DNA of 38,694 bases from Chroococcidiopsidaceae cyanobacterium YX2bin18 (GCA_030446505.1 JAUJND010000032.1:1-38694); one strand, 5' to 3'. Positions 26,556-34,385 are shown, numbered from the stretch's first letter. Numbers and translations: made by a program. Notes: generated by a model from the sequence alone, not told the origin.

Positions 26556-26676
26556 TTTATGCTGCTTGCCTCACAGATAGCTCTGACTCATCATCTACGC
26601 AACAATCTCGAACAGACCTAGCCCTAAATAGCAACCGATAACCTTCAAACAACTGCCACAACGAATAACTCAGGTG

Positions 26677-26764
26677 GTATAACGTTCCGGTTGAGCGGCA
26701 GCAGATTGACTTGAACAACAAACGAGAAGACTCTCAACTGTCCGCTCCAACCGGGTTGTTATGC
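26677..26764 (-). repeat. attC-like site C
   Basis: GTATAAC (26677-26683) and GTTATGC (26758-26764) are the outer boxes. CCGGTTG-AGCGG-CAG on the left pairs with the reverse complement of CTGTCCGCTCCAACCGG on the right, leaving two extra bases on the right arm. This is the clearest of the sites. It lies about 105 bases beyond the stop of the NIPSNAP gene. Confidence 0.8.
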
Positions 26765-26869
26765 CGTTCTTTACGATGCAACTCTCCGTACATTGATCGA
26801 CTTCAGCTTTGTGTAGAGTTGTTGAGTTGTTGCTAAAAGTGAACTTTCTCCTAACTTAAATTCTGAACT

Positions 26870-27325
26870 TTAGTTCGTCAGTTGTCCGCTCGGTGAGTAA
26901 TCTGTCAACTCTAATGTCCGATCCTCAATGTCGCCGACGAGTGAACCATGCGCCTCAGCCGCCACCTTCTTAATCTCCGCCCACTCTTGATCAGCCATGA
27001 ACGCCGCCCATCGCTCCTTCATCGTTTCCGTGTCAGACCACTCAAGCAGATAGACCAACTCCGTACGGTTCTGGTGCCGAGATTCCCAGGTTGCCACAAT
27101 CTTGAAGCCGTACCGCGCCATGATCCGCATTGCATGATCGCGGAACCGTTCGTGGAACGCCGTTTTATTGCCGTCGAAGATCTCGTAGATACGCAGTTGG
27201 TGGATGACGCTACCTATCGCTTTGACACCTTTGCTGGAGGTTTGTGAAAGTCCGATAGTGGTGCTCATGACAACAATAAACACGATGACTAGAACAACAC
27301 GCAGAAATGTCTTGGTGTGAATCAT
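26870..27325 (-). CDS. Exported NIPSNAP-family protein
   Basis: A 151-residue protein. The N-terminal signal peptide is FLRVVLVIVFIVVMSTTIGLSQ. A ferredoxin-like NIPSNAP/dimeric alpha-beta barrel domain follows: VIHQLRIYEIFDGNKTAFHE, then IMARYGFKIVATWES and TELVYLLEWSDTETMKERWA. ATG 27325 follows AGAGGG and is 10 bases after the SDR stop, so the two are one operon. An earlier in-frame start would overlap the SDR and precede the signal peptide. Its base composition is visibly more GC-rich than neighbours, hinting at a separate origin. Role unknown. Confidence 0.75.
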   Translation of the reverse strand: MIHTKTFLRVVLVIVFIVVMSTTIGLSQTSSKGVKAIGSVIHQLRIYEIFDGNKTAFHERFRDHAMRIMARYGFKIVATWESRHQNRTELVYLLEWSDTETMKERWAAFMADQEWAEIKKVAAEAHGSLVGDIEDRTLELTDYSPSGQLTN

Positions 27326-27335
27326 GGATAACCCT

Positions 27336-28211
27336 CTACTTGGCATAGTTGACGTGTTCTGGATAATCCGTACTGACAGTCACCTGCTGCCAAGCATCCA
27401 AATCCGTTTTGACCCATTCCAGTTTTTCCTGAATCAGGCTCATGGCATCGGTGCCTAATACCAGTCGCATCGGTGGATGAGGACTTTCCACAGCTTGGAT
27501 GATGGCTTGCGCTGCTTTAGCTGGAATGCCAGGTTGCTGACCATCCATCTCTTTGAACCACTGCAATGAAGCCCCGATCACCGGAGCATAGGCATCAATG
27601 GATTGTTCGGCTGCTGCTAGAGAGCGTCCGTTGAAGTCTGTGCGAAATGCCCCAGGTTCAATTAAAGTCACTTTTACTCCAAAGGATTCAACCTCCTTAG
27701 CCAGGGCTTCGGATGTACCTTCTAGAGCAAATTTAGCACCACAGTAGAGGCTGCTTCCGCCAAATCCCACTAATCCTGCTGTGGATGACATATTCACAAT
27801 GTGACCGCTGCCTTGCTGACGCATCACAGGCAAGACCGCTCGCATCAGACGCAGTGCCCCAAAGAAGTTGGTTTCAAAAAATTGGTGAATCTCATCATCA
27901 CTGACTTCTTCAAGTGCGGCAATTAGTCCATGACCAGCATTGTTGATTAGCACATCAATTCGACCAAAGGTGGCGATCGCGGTATCAACCGCTGCTTGTA
28001 TGTCTTGGGATGATGATACATCCAGACGTACAGCCTTTGCAGTCTTTGGATAGTCCTCAATCAATGGGTGAAGTTGCTCTGGTTTGCGAGCAGTAGCAAG
28101 CAGGGAGTCGCCCTGCTTCAACACAGCTTCTGCTAGAGCACGTCCAAATCCTGTTGAACATCCTGTAATTAGCCAAGCTTTAGGAGCGACACGATTTTTG
28201 TCTGAGTTCAT
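27336..28211 (-). CDS. Short-chain dehydrogenase/reductase
   Basis: A 291-residue classical SDR. The cofactor site is AWLITGCSTGFGRALAEAVL (TGxxxGxG), then VRLDVSSSQDI and the NNAG motif (DVLINNAGHGLIAALEEV). The Ser is in IVNMSSTAGLVGF, and the catalytic YxxxK is LYCGAKFALEG. The C-terminal VTLIEPGAFRTDF is normal for the oxidoreductase/ketoreductase group. It is divergent from a LysR gene across a 116-base gap with a perfect dyad, so is probably LysR-controlled. It is followed closely by the NIPSNAP gene. Confidence 0.88.
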   Translation of the reverse strand: MNSDKNRVAPKAWLITGCSTGFGRALAEAVLKQGDSLLATARKPEQLHPLIEDYPKTAKAVRLDVSSSQDIQAAVDTAIATFGRIDVLINNAGHGLIAALEEVSDDEIHQFFETNFFGALRLMRAVLPVMRQQGSGHIVNMSSTAGLVGFGGSSLYCGAKFALEGTSEALAKEVESFGVKVTLIEPGAFRTDFNGRSLAAAEQSIDAYAPVIGASLQWFKEMDGQQPGIPAKAAQAIIQAVESPHPPMRLVLGTDAMSLIQEKLEWVKTDLDAWQQVTVSTDYPEHVNYAK

Positions 28212-28231
28212 TGGCTTTCTCCAATATCAAG

Positions 28232-28255
28232 AAATATGAGACGCGCCTCATATTT
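28232..28255. promoter_or_regulatory. Candidate LysR operator between SDR and lysR
   Basis: AAATATGAG-ACGCGC-CTCATATTT is a perfect 9-bp inverted repeat with 6-base spacer. It fits the T-N11-A spacing of LysR sites and sits 21 bases before the SDR start in the divergent promoter region. Confidence 0.6.
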
Positions 28256-28327
28256 CTCACGATAGGAGACAGCTATGGAACTGTCCAATATATATATGAT
28301 TAGGATTAATAGGTTAGACATATAAGT

Positions 28328-29236
28328 GTGATGGAACTACGGCATCTGCACTACTTCATCGCGGTGGCTGAGGAGCTGCATTTTAGTCGAGCAGCGGAGC
28401 GGTTGTGCATTTCCCAACCCCCGCTCAGTCAGCAAATTCGCGATTTGGAAGATGAACTAGGTGTCAAGTTGTTTGAACGAACGAAGCGACACGTGCATCT
28501 GACTGAAGCAGGCAAAGTGTTTTTAGAGCGCTCCTATCTGGTGTTAGCGCAACTCGAACAGGCGATCGAAGCGACCCAACAGATCGGGCGGGGTGAGATT
28601 GGACGCTTGGCGATTGGATTTGTTGACTCTGCAATGTATACGTTACTACCAGAGATTTTAAGGGTCTTTCGAGCACAGTTTCCGGCGGTAGAACTGCAAT
28701 TGCATGAACTGACGACTGCTCAACAGATTCAATCGCTGCATCACAAACAGGTTGATATCGGCATTGTTCGTTCTGCCGTCAGCGTACCAGGTTTGAGTGT
28801 AGAGTGCCTTTTGCCAGAATCATTGGTCTTGGCGTTGCCAGAAACCCATCCGTTGTCTGCCCAGACTCAATTGTCTCTCTCCACACTGGCAGATGAATTA
28901 TTTATCCTATTTCCTGCCAAAATGGGACCCGTCTTTTACGAGCAGATTATTCACAGTTGCCAACAAGCTGGGTTTCGTCCGAAAGTGGCTCAAGAGGCAG
29001 TTCAGATGCAGACGATCATCGGCTTAGTTGCAGCAGGACTGGGCATTGCGATCGTTCCCGCCTCCTTGCAAAACTTCCATAGAAGCGGAGTCATTTACAG
29101 ACCCTTACAAGAACAGATCCCTAAAACCGGACTTTATCTAGCTTGGCGGCAGCATGATTCCTCCCCAGTCATAAGCGCATTTCTCAACTTGGCACGGAAG
29201 ATGGCACAATGGGAGTCAAATCGTGACGATACGTGA
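28328..29236 (+). CDS. LysR-family transcriptional regulator
   Basis: A 302-residue LysR regulator of the CbbR/CatR/BenM-like size. The HTH is LRHLHYFIAVAEELHFSRAA and LCISQPPLSQQIRDLEDELG. The effector domain has GRLAIGFVDSAMYTLLPEIL, VDIGIVRSAV and IIGLVAAGLGIAIVPASL. It is divergent from the SDR-NIPSNAP operon within one cassette, so its likely role is local control of that operon. It has no strong ribosome site but a normal ATG. Its 3' end is about 65 bases from attC site D. Confidence 0.87.
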   Translation: MMELRHLHYFIAVAEELHFSRAAERLCISQPPLSQQIRDLEDELGVKLFERTKRHVHLTEAGKVFLERSYLVLAQLEQAIEATQQIGRGEIGRLAIGFVDSAMYTLLPEILRVFRAQFPAVELQLHELTTAQQIQSLHHKQVDIGIVRSAVSVPGLSVECLLPESLVLALPETHPLSAQTQLSLSTLADELFILFPAKMGPVFYEQIIHSCQQAGFRPKVAQEAVQMQTIIGLVAAGLGIAIVPASLQNFHRSGVIYRPLQEQIPKTGLYLAWRQHDSSPVISAFLNLARKMAQWESNRDDT

Positions 29237-29301
29237 GCAGTTAGAAATCAATCACCTCACCCAATAGACTCCAAGTACTGTCTCAGCAGTAACCTGAAGC
29301 A

Positions 29302-29387
29302 GCCTAACGACCAAGATAAGCGGTGGTAAATGACCTTAGCATCACCACCAAGATCTCTCAACCGTCCGCTTCATCGACTTGTTAGCT
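29302..29387 (-). repeat. attC-like site D
   Basis: GCCTAAC (29302-29308) and GTTAGCT (29381-29387) are the outer boxes. GAT-AAGCGG-TGG pairs with the reverse complement of CCGTCCGCTTCATC, with two extra bases on the right arm as in sites B and C. It lies 8 bases beyond the azoreductase stop. Confidence 0.72.
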
Positions 29388-29395
29388 GGCTCACG

Positions 29396-30016
29396 CTACC
29401 AACCACCAACTAATTCTTGAATTTTAGATTGTGCTTCGTCTAGCCCCCGTTTCCGTGCTTCGTCTCCCATGTCTAGACCATTAGCATGAATGAACTGAAT
29501 ATCAGTTACACCCATGAATTGAAAAGCATACTGGAGTGCAGGTTCCTGGCAATCCCAGCCTTTGTAAGGAGAACCTGCTCCATATTCAACGCCTCGTGAC
29601 GTGATGAACAACACTTTTTTACCGTTCGCAAGTCCTTTGAATTGACTATCCTCCTCCGTAAATGTGCGACCCACACGAACCACCTGATCAATGTAAGCCT
29701 TGAAGTTGGACGGAATGCTGAAGTTGTACATCGGCACGCTGAACACACACCGATCAGCCGCCAAAAACTCATCCACCAACTCATCGGAAAACTTTAGCAG
29801 TTCAGCCATTTCTGGAGTCAGTGCTTCTGGAGGAGTAAACTCAGCCGCGATCCAATCCTCGGTAACGTGAGGAACTGGCGTTTGCCTTAAATCACGATAG
29901 GTGACTACATAATCAGGATGTAGGTTTTGCCATGCAGCCATGAACTCTTTAGCTAATCCGCGAGATTTGGAGCGATCACCGCGTGGACTTGAATCAATAT
30001 GCAGAATGCTTGCCAT
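29396..30016 (-). CDS. azoR: FMN-dependent NADH:quinone / azoreductase
   Basis: A 206-residue flavodoxin-like enzyme of the AzoR family. The FMN phosphate loop is ILHIDSSPRGDRSKSRGLA, followed by FSVPMYNFSIPSNFKAYIDQ (FMN isoalloxazine contact) and KVLFITSRGVEYG. It should reduce quinones or azo compounds with NADH and FMN in the cytoplasm. It is divergent from an hxlR regulator with a two-half-site dyad between. HxlR proteins commonly control such quinone reductases, so this is a regulator-target pair. Confidence 0.88.
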   Translation of the reverse strand: MASILHIDSSPRGDRSKSRGLAKEFMAAWQNLHPDYVVTYRDLRQTPVPHVTEDWIAAEFTPPEALTPEMAELLKFSDELVDEFLAADRCVFSVPMYNFSIPSNFKAYIDQVVRVGRTFTEEDSQFKGLANGKKVLFITSRGVEYGAGSPYKGWDCQEPALQYAFQFMGVTDIQFIHANGLDMGDEARKRGLDEAQSKIQELVGGW

Positions 30017-30063
30017 AGTGCCTCAACCAGAAATTTCAATTGCCATCTAGACAGTAAGGCAGG

Positions 30064-30100
30064 TAGTTACTAAAGTAAAGTAGGAACTAAATAGTAACTA
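30064..30100. promoter_or_regulatory. Candidate HxlR operator
   Basis: TAGTTACTA (30064-30072) and its exact reverse complement TAGTAACTA (30092-30100) lie in the 112-base gap between azoR and hxlR. The GTTACT/AGTAAC half-sites resemble those of quinone-sensing HxlR/YodB regulators. Confidence 0.55.
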
Positions 30101-30128
30101 GCAATCCAAAAGAAACTTATGAGCCACT

Positions 30129-30461
30129 ATGACTGAGCCTAAATGCTGTCCATTGGAAATCCTGTTAAAAAACATTTCGGGACAATGGACGCTCTACATC
30201 ATCTGGATTCTTGACACGAATGGCGCACTTCGCTTCGGTGAACTGAGGCGGAAAGTGGACGGCATCTCTACCAAGGTTCTAACCGAGCGGTTGAGACTTT
30301 TAGAGTCGAATGAACTTGTTCACCGTCACCACGAACCTACTATTCCACCACAAGTCACTTACACTCTCACTGAGCGGGGCAAAGAATTATCAGGAACACT
30401 CGATCACCTTTATGAACTAGCTGTGCGTTGGTATGGCACTGATCAAAAAGCTGGTATCTGA
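30129..30461 (+). CDS. HxlR-family transcriptional regulator
   Basis: A 110-residue winged helix. A conserved Cys pair near the start is in PKCCPLEILLKNISGQWTLY. The HTH has GALRFGELRRKVDGISTKVL and TERLRLLESNELVHRH. The wing ends PPQVTYTLTERGKELSGTL. N-terminal Cys residues of this family often act as oxidant or quinone sensors. It probably represses divergent azoR through the nearby dyad. Confidence 0.87.
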   Translation: MTEPKCCPLEILLKNISGQWTLYIIWILDTNGALRFGELRRKVDGISTKVLTERLRLLESNELVHRHHEPTIPPQVTYTLTERGKELSGTLDHLYELAVRWYGTDQKAGI

Positions 30462-30519
30462 TCCAAGCCTCAAAGTCAACAGATAATTTCCAAATAGTGG
30501 CACCCCCTTAACCAAAGCC

Positions 30520-30733
30520 AGCTAACAATTTATTGTACAGAGTCTAACTGTAGATCCCACCTGTTTAGGGTGAATGAACGAATTCTTTGCTGTAGATCCA
30601 TCCAAAATCGGTGGATATACAGCAAAGCTACTGTGTATCTGCCTTGATTGGGGTAGATCTACAGCAAGGTATCTGTTCATCTCCTGATTTCTGGGAGATG
30701 AACAGCAAGACTCTGTACAATAAATTGTTATCT
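30520..30733. repeat. 214-bp structured inverted-repeat element at a cassette junction
   Basis: The outer arms 30520-30545 and 30708-30733 are complementary over 26 bases with one mismatch (23 inner bases perfect). Core-like boxes AGCTAAC and GTTATCT are at the tips. The interior holds further hairpins: TTTGCTGTAGATCCATCC with GGTGGATATACAGCAAAG, CTGTGTATC with GATCTACAG, and CTGTTCATCTCC with GGGAGATGAACAG. It could be an unusually long attC, a MITE inserted at an attC, or a structured RNA gene. It lies downstream of hxlR, where a cassette border is expected. Confidence 0.6.
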
Positions 30734-30862
30734 TGCTCTGCGCGAAGGTGTTGTGTCTCTTGCTAAAGATAGTTGGTGGTATTGCTAAAAATGCGAAAGT
30801 TAATTTGTAAAGTTGAGTTAGTCAAGAGCCAGGACTGAGGCAATTCAAAGACCTAGGACAAT

Positions 30863-31213
30863 ATGGACAAAATTAACTTAAACGAAAAATTCTCTCAGTT
30901 TTCAGAGTATTGGTCGCCAAAAACCATTGCACAGCTTAACCAATACGACATCATGGTAGTTAAAGTCAAAGATGAGTTTGTTTGGCATAAGCATGATGAT
31001 ACAGATGACTTCTTCTTAGTTCTTAAGGGACGTTTAACGATTCAATTGCGCGATCAAGATATTCATCTTGAAGCGGGTGAACTGTTCGTTGTACCTCGTG
31101 GTGTAGAGCATCGACCTGTAGCAGAAGAAGAAGTACATCTTTTACTGATTGAGCCGACAGGAACACCAAATACTGGAGATAAAAGTACAGCAGCTCCCCG
31201 ACAAACCATTTGA
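30863..31213 (+). CDS. Small cupin-fold protein
   Basis: A 116-residue single-domain cupin. Motif 1 is VWHKHDDTDDFFLVLKGRLT (HxH, E replaced by D) and motif 2 is GELFVVPRGVEHRPVAEEEV (PxGxxH). Metal ligands are the two His and the C-terminal His. Function in this small family is unknown, often sugar or phenol binding. A cupin alone followed by a deaminase on the same strand suggests a two-gene cassette. Confidence 0.82.
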   Translation: MDKINLNEKFSQFSEYWSPKTIAQLNQYDIMVVKVKDEFVWHKHDDTDDFFLVLKGRLTIQLRDQDIHLEAGELFVVPRGVEHRPVAEEEVHLLLIEPTGTPNTGDKSTAAPRQTI

Positions 31214-31494
31214 GTTTTTGTCTTTTGCCCCTCATCTAGGTTGGTGAAAATAATTGATGAACACTGAAGGAGGATATGGATGGAGTAATTGATGATATGG
31301 GCAAGATAACAATCGCAGTGCAGCGGATTGTTGTCAGCCATTGATGGAGTTGCAAAGCTAGCTTCTGGCAACCGCTGACCACAACCTTTAGCTAGCTTCG
31401 TTTGAGCTATTGGGGCGTTCTTGACGGGCAATCTGTCATGGCAAAAGTTAATATCGCAAAGCAAGTTATTTTTGATGACCGAGAGGCTAAGTTC

Positions 31495-32538
31495 ATGACA
31501 CAGATCCATGCTGCCACCTCAATTTCTCCTGAGCTAGTGAATCGCCTTCGTGCAATGCCAAAAGCAGAGATTCACATTCATATTGAAGGAGCAACGGATG
31601 CAGAGATTTTCTATCATATGGCGCAGCGAAACCAGGTGGAGTTATCAGCAGACTCCTTGGAGGAATGGAAATCATTTTTTGAATTTCGCGATTTTCCGCA
31701 TTTCATACAGGTTTATACAGCAGCAGTTCAGTGCTTACAAACGCCGGAAGACTATGCGTTGATGATTGAACGGTTTTACAAGCGGCAAGCTGAGGAAAAC
31801 ATTCGCTATACGGAAGCTTTTTTGAGCGCATCATTTCTGACTCAGAAGTTTGAGGCTCAAGAAATTTTGGATGCGATCGCAGCAGGGCGCAGGGCGGGAG
31901 AAGCCAACCATCATTGTCAAGTTAATCTGATTCCCGATATTGCCCGTGAAATTCCTGACTCTCAACATCGTGTTCTAGAGTTTGTCATAAAAGGGAAAGA
32001 GCGTGGATTGTTTATTGGTTTAGGGGTTGGAGGACTTGAAATTGGATATCCACCAGAATTGTTCACAGAGACTTATGCTGAAGCTCACCGACAGGGGCTT
32101 AGAATTGTCGCTCATGCGGGCGAAGCAGCTGGGGCGGAAAGTATCTGGGGTGCAGTGAATACTTTGAAAGCTGAACGCATTGGGCATGGAATTCGATGTT
32201 TAGATGATCCCAACTTGGTTGAGATACTCCGCCAGCGGCAGATTCCGTTGGAAGTGTCACCTCAGAGCAATTACTGTTTAGGAATTATCGCACAAGATCA
32301 ACCTCACCCAATCCGCAAAATGGTTAATGCTAGGCTTTTCTGCACAGTCAACTCGGATGATCCAGCAATGTTTTCAACGAGTTTGACAAGTGAGTATTTG
32401 ACACTTGCAGAACAAGGATTTAGCTGGGAAGAACTTTGGCAACTCAACTTGAATACTTTGGAAGCAACGTTTTTAGATGAAGCAGAAAAGGATAAATATC
32501 GTATTGAGTGGGAAAAGTTCGCGCAGTCAGGCAGCTAA
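31495..32538 (+). CDS. Adenosine deaminase-family metallohydrolase
   Basis: A 347-residue TIM-barrel amidohydrolase. The first Zn site is PKAEIHIHIEGATDAEI (HxH). It continues through RIVAHAGEAAGAESIWGAVN (His and catalytic Glu) and AERIGHGIRC to TVNSDDPAMFSTSL (final Asp). All catalytic residues are present. ATG 31495 is chosen because GAGAGG lies 8 bases upstream and the family starts here; longer forms from 31438 or 31402 are possible. It deaminates adenosine, adenine or a related purine; the exact substrate is not certain. Its stop TAA lies inside the left box of attC site F. Confidence 0.85.
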   Translation: MTQIHAATSISPELVNRLRAMPKAEIHIHIEGATDAEIFYHMAQRNQVELSADSLEEWKSFFEFRDFPHFIQVYTAAVQCLQTPEDYALMIERFYKRQAEENIRYTEAFLSASFLTQKFEAQEILDAIAAGRRAGEANHHCQVNLIPDIAREIPDSQHRVLEFVIKGKERGLFIGLGVGGLEIGYPPELFTETYAEAHRQGLRIVAHAGEAAGAESIWGAVNTLKAERIGHGIRCLDDPNLVEILRQRQIPLEVSPQSNYCLGIIAQDQPHPIRKMVNARLFCTVNSDDPAMFSTSLTSEYLTLAEQGFSWEELWQLNLNTLEATFLDEAEKDKYRIEWEKFAQSGS

Positions 32539-32621
32539 CAATCCGCTTGCACACCGACCGTTTAGAGGTGATTGGTTGAGTTCGAGAGGTTGATTGCGGC
32601 GGGTGAAGCGGAACGCTAGGC
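32533..32621 (+). repeat. attC-like site F
   Basis: AGCTAAC (32533-32539) faces a degenerate GCTAGGC (32615-32621; GTTAGGC expected). Inside, AATCCGCTTGCACACC pairs with the reverse complement of GGGTGAAGCGGAAC, with extra bases on the left arm, so the orientation is opposite to A-D. It agrees with the plus-strand deaminase it follows. The degenerate right box may make it inactive. Confidence 0.55.
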
Positions 32622-32749
32622 GGAGATTAAGCGTGGGATATGGGTTTACCTAAAGCTTGCCCCATGTTGAGAACACAACCTTCCATGAGTCAACTCCTCA
32701 TACTCCTACCAACAGCTTTTGACCGCACCTACTTTATCCATATCCATCC

Positions 32750-32769
32750 ATCCATAAACGTTTATGGAT
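32750..32769. repeat. Perfect 20-bp palindrome beside the first recombinase remnant
   Basis: ATCCATAAACGTTTATGGAT is a perfect palindrome. The same core with one base changed occurs at 34452-34467. Together they bracket the two recombinase remnants. Confidence 0.55.
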
Positions 32770-32795
32770 TTTTGTAATGTGATGGCTGGTTTGGC

Positions 32796-33172
32796 TTAAT
32801 AAAAGACTTGGTAGACCTCTACATCTTCCTCATCTAGCTCCTCACCAATTGCTCTGTAATAAGCAGAAATCGCCGCTTCTTGCTCACTCCGCAATGTGTA
32901 GCGCTTGAAAGACTTTTCATCCTTATGACCCGTTAGCTTCCGCGCATGAGTAGGGTCAAGACCTTGTAGTAGTAACTCAGTTGCATAAGTATGGCGAAAG
33001 GCGTGTGGGTGCAAATCTGGAATTTCTGCTAACTCCCCTATCTTCTCCACAGCAAAATATATGCCGTGATAGCTCAACCTTTGTCCCTGACGCACAACAT
33101 GGTGAGAGAGAATTAGTGGGCGATCGCTTGCCAAAATCTCTCCTTGAGAACTCCGCCAAGTATGGGATAGAT
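32796..33172 (-). pseudogene. Tyrosine recombinase, C-terminal fragment
   Basis: Only the catalytic half of a tyrosine recombinase remains: GQRLSYHGIYFAVEKIGELA, the HxxR box LHPHAFRHTYATELLLQGL, the GHKDEKSFKRYT region (H and nucleophile Tyr), then a family-type tail. It aligns with the last third of the intact recombinase at 35011-36030. An open frame extends to 33293 by chance into the secreted-protein gene, but similarity begins near 33172. The Arg-I half is missing, so it is inactive. Confidence 0.75.
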
Positions 33173-33174
33173 TT

Positions 33175-33696
33175 CTAATTTCCTTCAATCCCAAAGCCCC
33201 GTAGTATGCTTTTACCATCTTCAGTAAGTTCTGATTTTGGTTCCCCGCTAATCTCTCGCCATTTATAAGGTGCGTACTCTTTTTGAGATCCATACTCCAT
33301 CAAGTGTGCTGTATAAGCAGCAAACCAGCCTCGCTTTGCTTCCAAGGACTTATACTCACTTAGTTTGCAGGCATAGGCAAAGAAGTCCAAGGCTATGAGA
33401 TAGCTTCCACGGTTTCCGTTATTGATTCCAGCTATCATAGCTTGTTCAAAGTCTTTACGACTTTTTGCAGGTACATTAGCATACACTCTCGGATTTATGG
33501 CATTGGCGTAGCAAGTTGTCGTAGTGCTATTTTCCAACTCGATACTAAAATTTTTACCGGGTACAGATATACTTATTTCGGGAATTGAGTATGTACAAGG
33601 AGGTGAAGAAGCTGATAAGGATAATTCAGCCAACACCATCGTTGGTGTTGTTACCAAAAGCATAGCTGTTGAAAGTAGTCCAGTTATTAATTTCAT
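33175..33696 (-). CDS. Exported hypothetical protein
   Basis: A 173-residue protein with a signal peptide (LITGLLSTAMLLVTTPTMVLA). A beta-like segment follows (TYSIPEISISVPGKNFSIEL, with TCYANAINPRVYANVP), then a helical C-terminus (FEQAMIAGINNGNRGSYLIA, LDFFAYACKLSEYKSLEAKR). Its end ILRGFGIEG fits a natural terminus. It lies between two decayed recombinases, within the segment framed by the paired palindromes, so may be cargo of an integrated element. Function not recognised. Confidence 0.65.
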   Translation of the reverse strand: MKLITGLLSTAMLLVTTPTMVLAELSLSASSPPCTYSIPEISISVPGKNFSIELENSTTTTCYANAINPRVYANVPAKSRKDFEQAMIAGINNGNRGSYLIALDFFAYACKLSEYKSLEAKRGWFAAYTAHLMEYGSQKEYAPYKWREISGEPKSELTEDGKSILRGFGIEGN

Positions 33697-33816
33697 ATAG
33701 ATTGCTATAGTACTCGCATATTCCGATCGTGCATTGGACTGAATACCGTAGCAATATTAAACCAATAAGTTTTGCAGAAGTTTTATAATCTTCTGCCACT
33801 TATTCACATCTTCTTA

Positions 33817-34385
33817 TTAAAGACAATTGCTCCTGCCACTAGACAGCAGAGTGCCACTACTAATCCTCATCTTCCCCATCACCTGTAAGTAAGCTTTAGC
33901 AGCAGCTTGTTTCAGCGCTTCTTGAGTGTAGCGGCAATAGACTTTATCATTCTTGATGCCCATTAATTCCTTGCCATACAACGGGTCTAGACCTTTACGA
34001 GTAATAGTAGTACCAAAATCATGTCGAAAGCGGTGCGGTCGATGTCTTCTAAAGAAGCGATCGCCCCCAACTTCTTCACCATCTTGTACAGCCCTTTGTA
34101 GCCCAATCGCTCTCCTCGATGTTTTGTGTCCTGGCACAGAAACATGGGACTTTCAGGAGTTGGAGTGAACACACCTTCTTGCCGCCGCCACTCTAAATAC
34201 GCTTCCAGATGTTGTTTTTGCCTCACGACTTAGAGGCACTTCGCTAACATTCTGCCCTTTAGAGCGATGAACAGTCAGCCTTTTGCCATTCCAATGGTTG
34301 ACATTAAGAACTGATAATTCAGATGCCCTCAACCCATGACTAAGCAAGGCAATAATAGCGCGATACCAAAGGTACTGCCTTCAGG
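33817..34385 (-). pseudogene. Tyrosine recombinase, frameshifted remnant
   Basis: The pieces read in three frames: WYRAIIALLSHGLRASELS (Arg-I box LRASE), then LTVHRSKGQNVSEVPLSREA; QHLEAYLEWRRQEGVF to GERLGYKGLYKMVKKLG; and HRPHRFRHDFGTTITRKGLD (HxxR), with KNDKVYCRYTQEALKQAAAK holding Tyr. Shifts lie near 34215 and 34040. It aligns to the intact recombinase at 35011 and to the remnant at 32796. The N-terminal core-binding domain is missing. Confidence 0.7.

Noticed and set aside
24618-32621. CRISPR-like repeat array
   Set aside because: The repeats are few, irregularly spaced by whole genes and individually palindromic, which fits attC sites and not CRISPR.
33173-33293. Extension of the recombinase fragment upstream to 33293
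   Set aside because: The extra residues do not look like a recombinase and overlap the real C-terminus of the secreted-protein gene.
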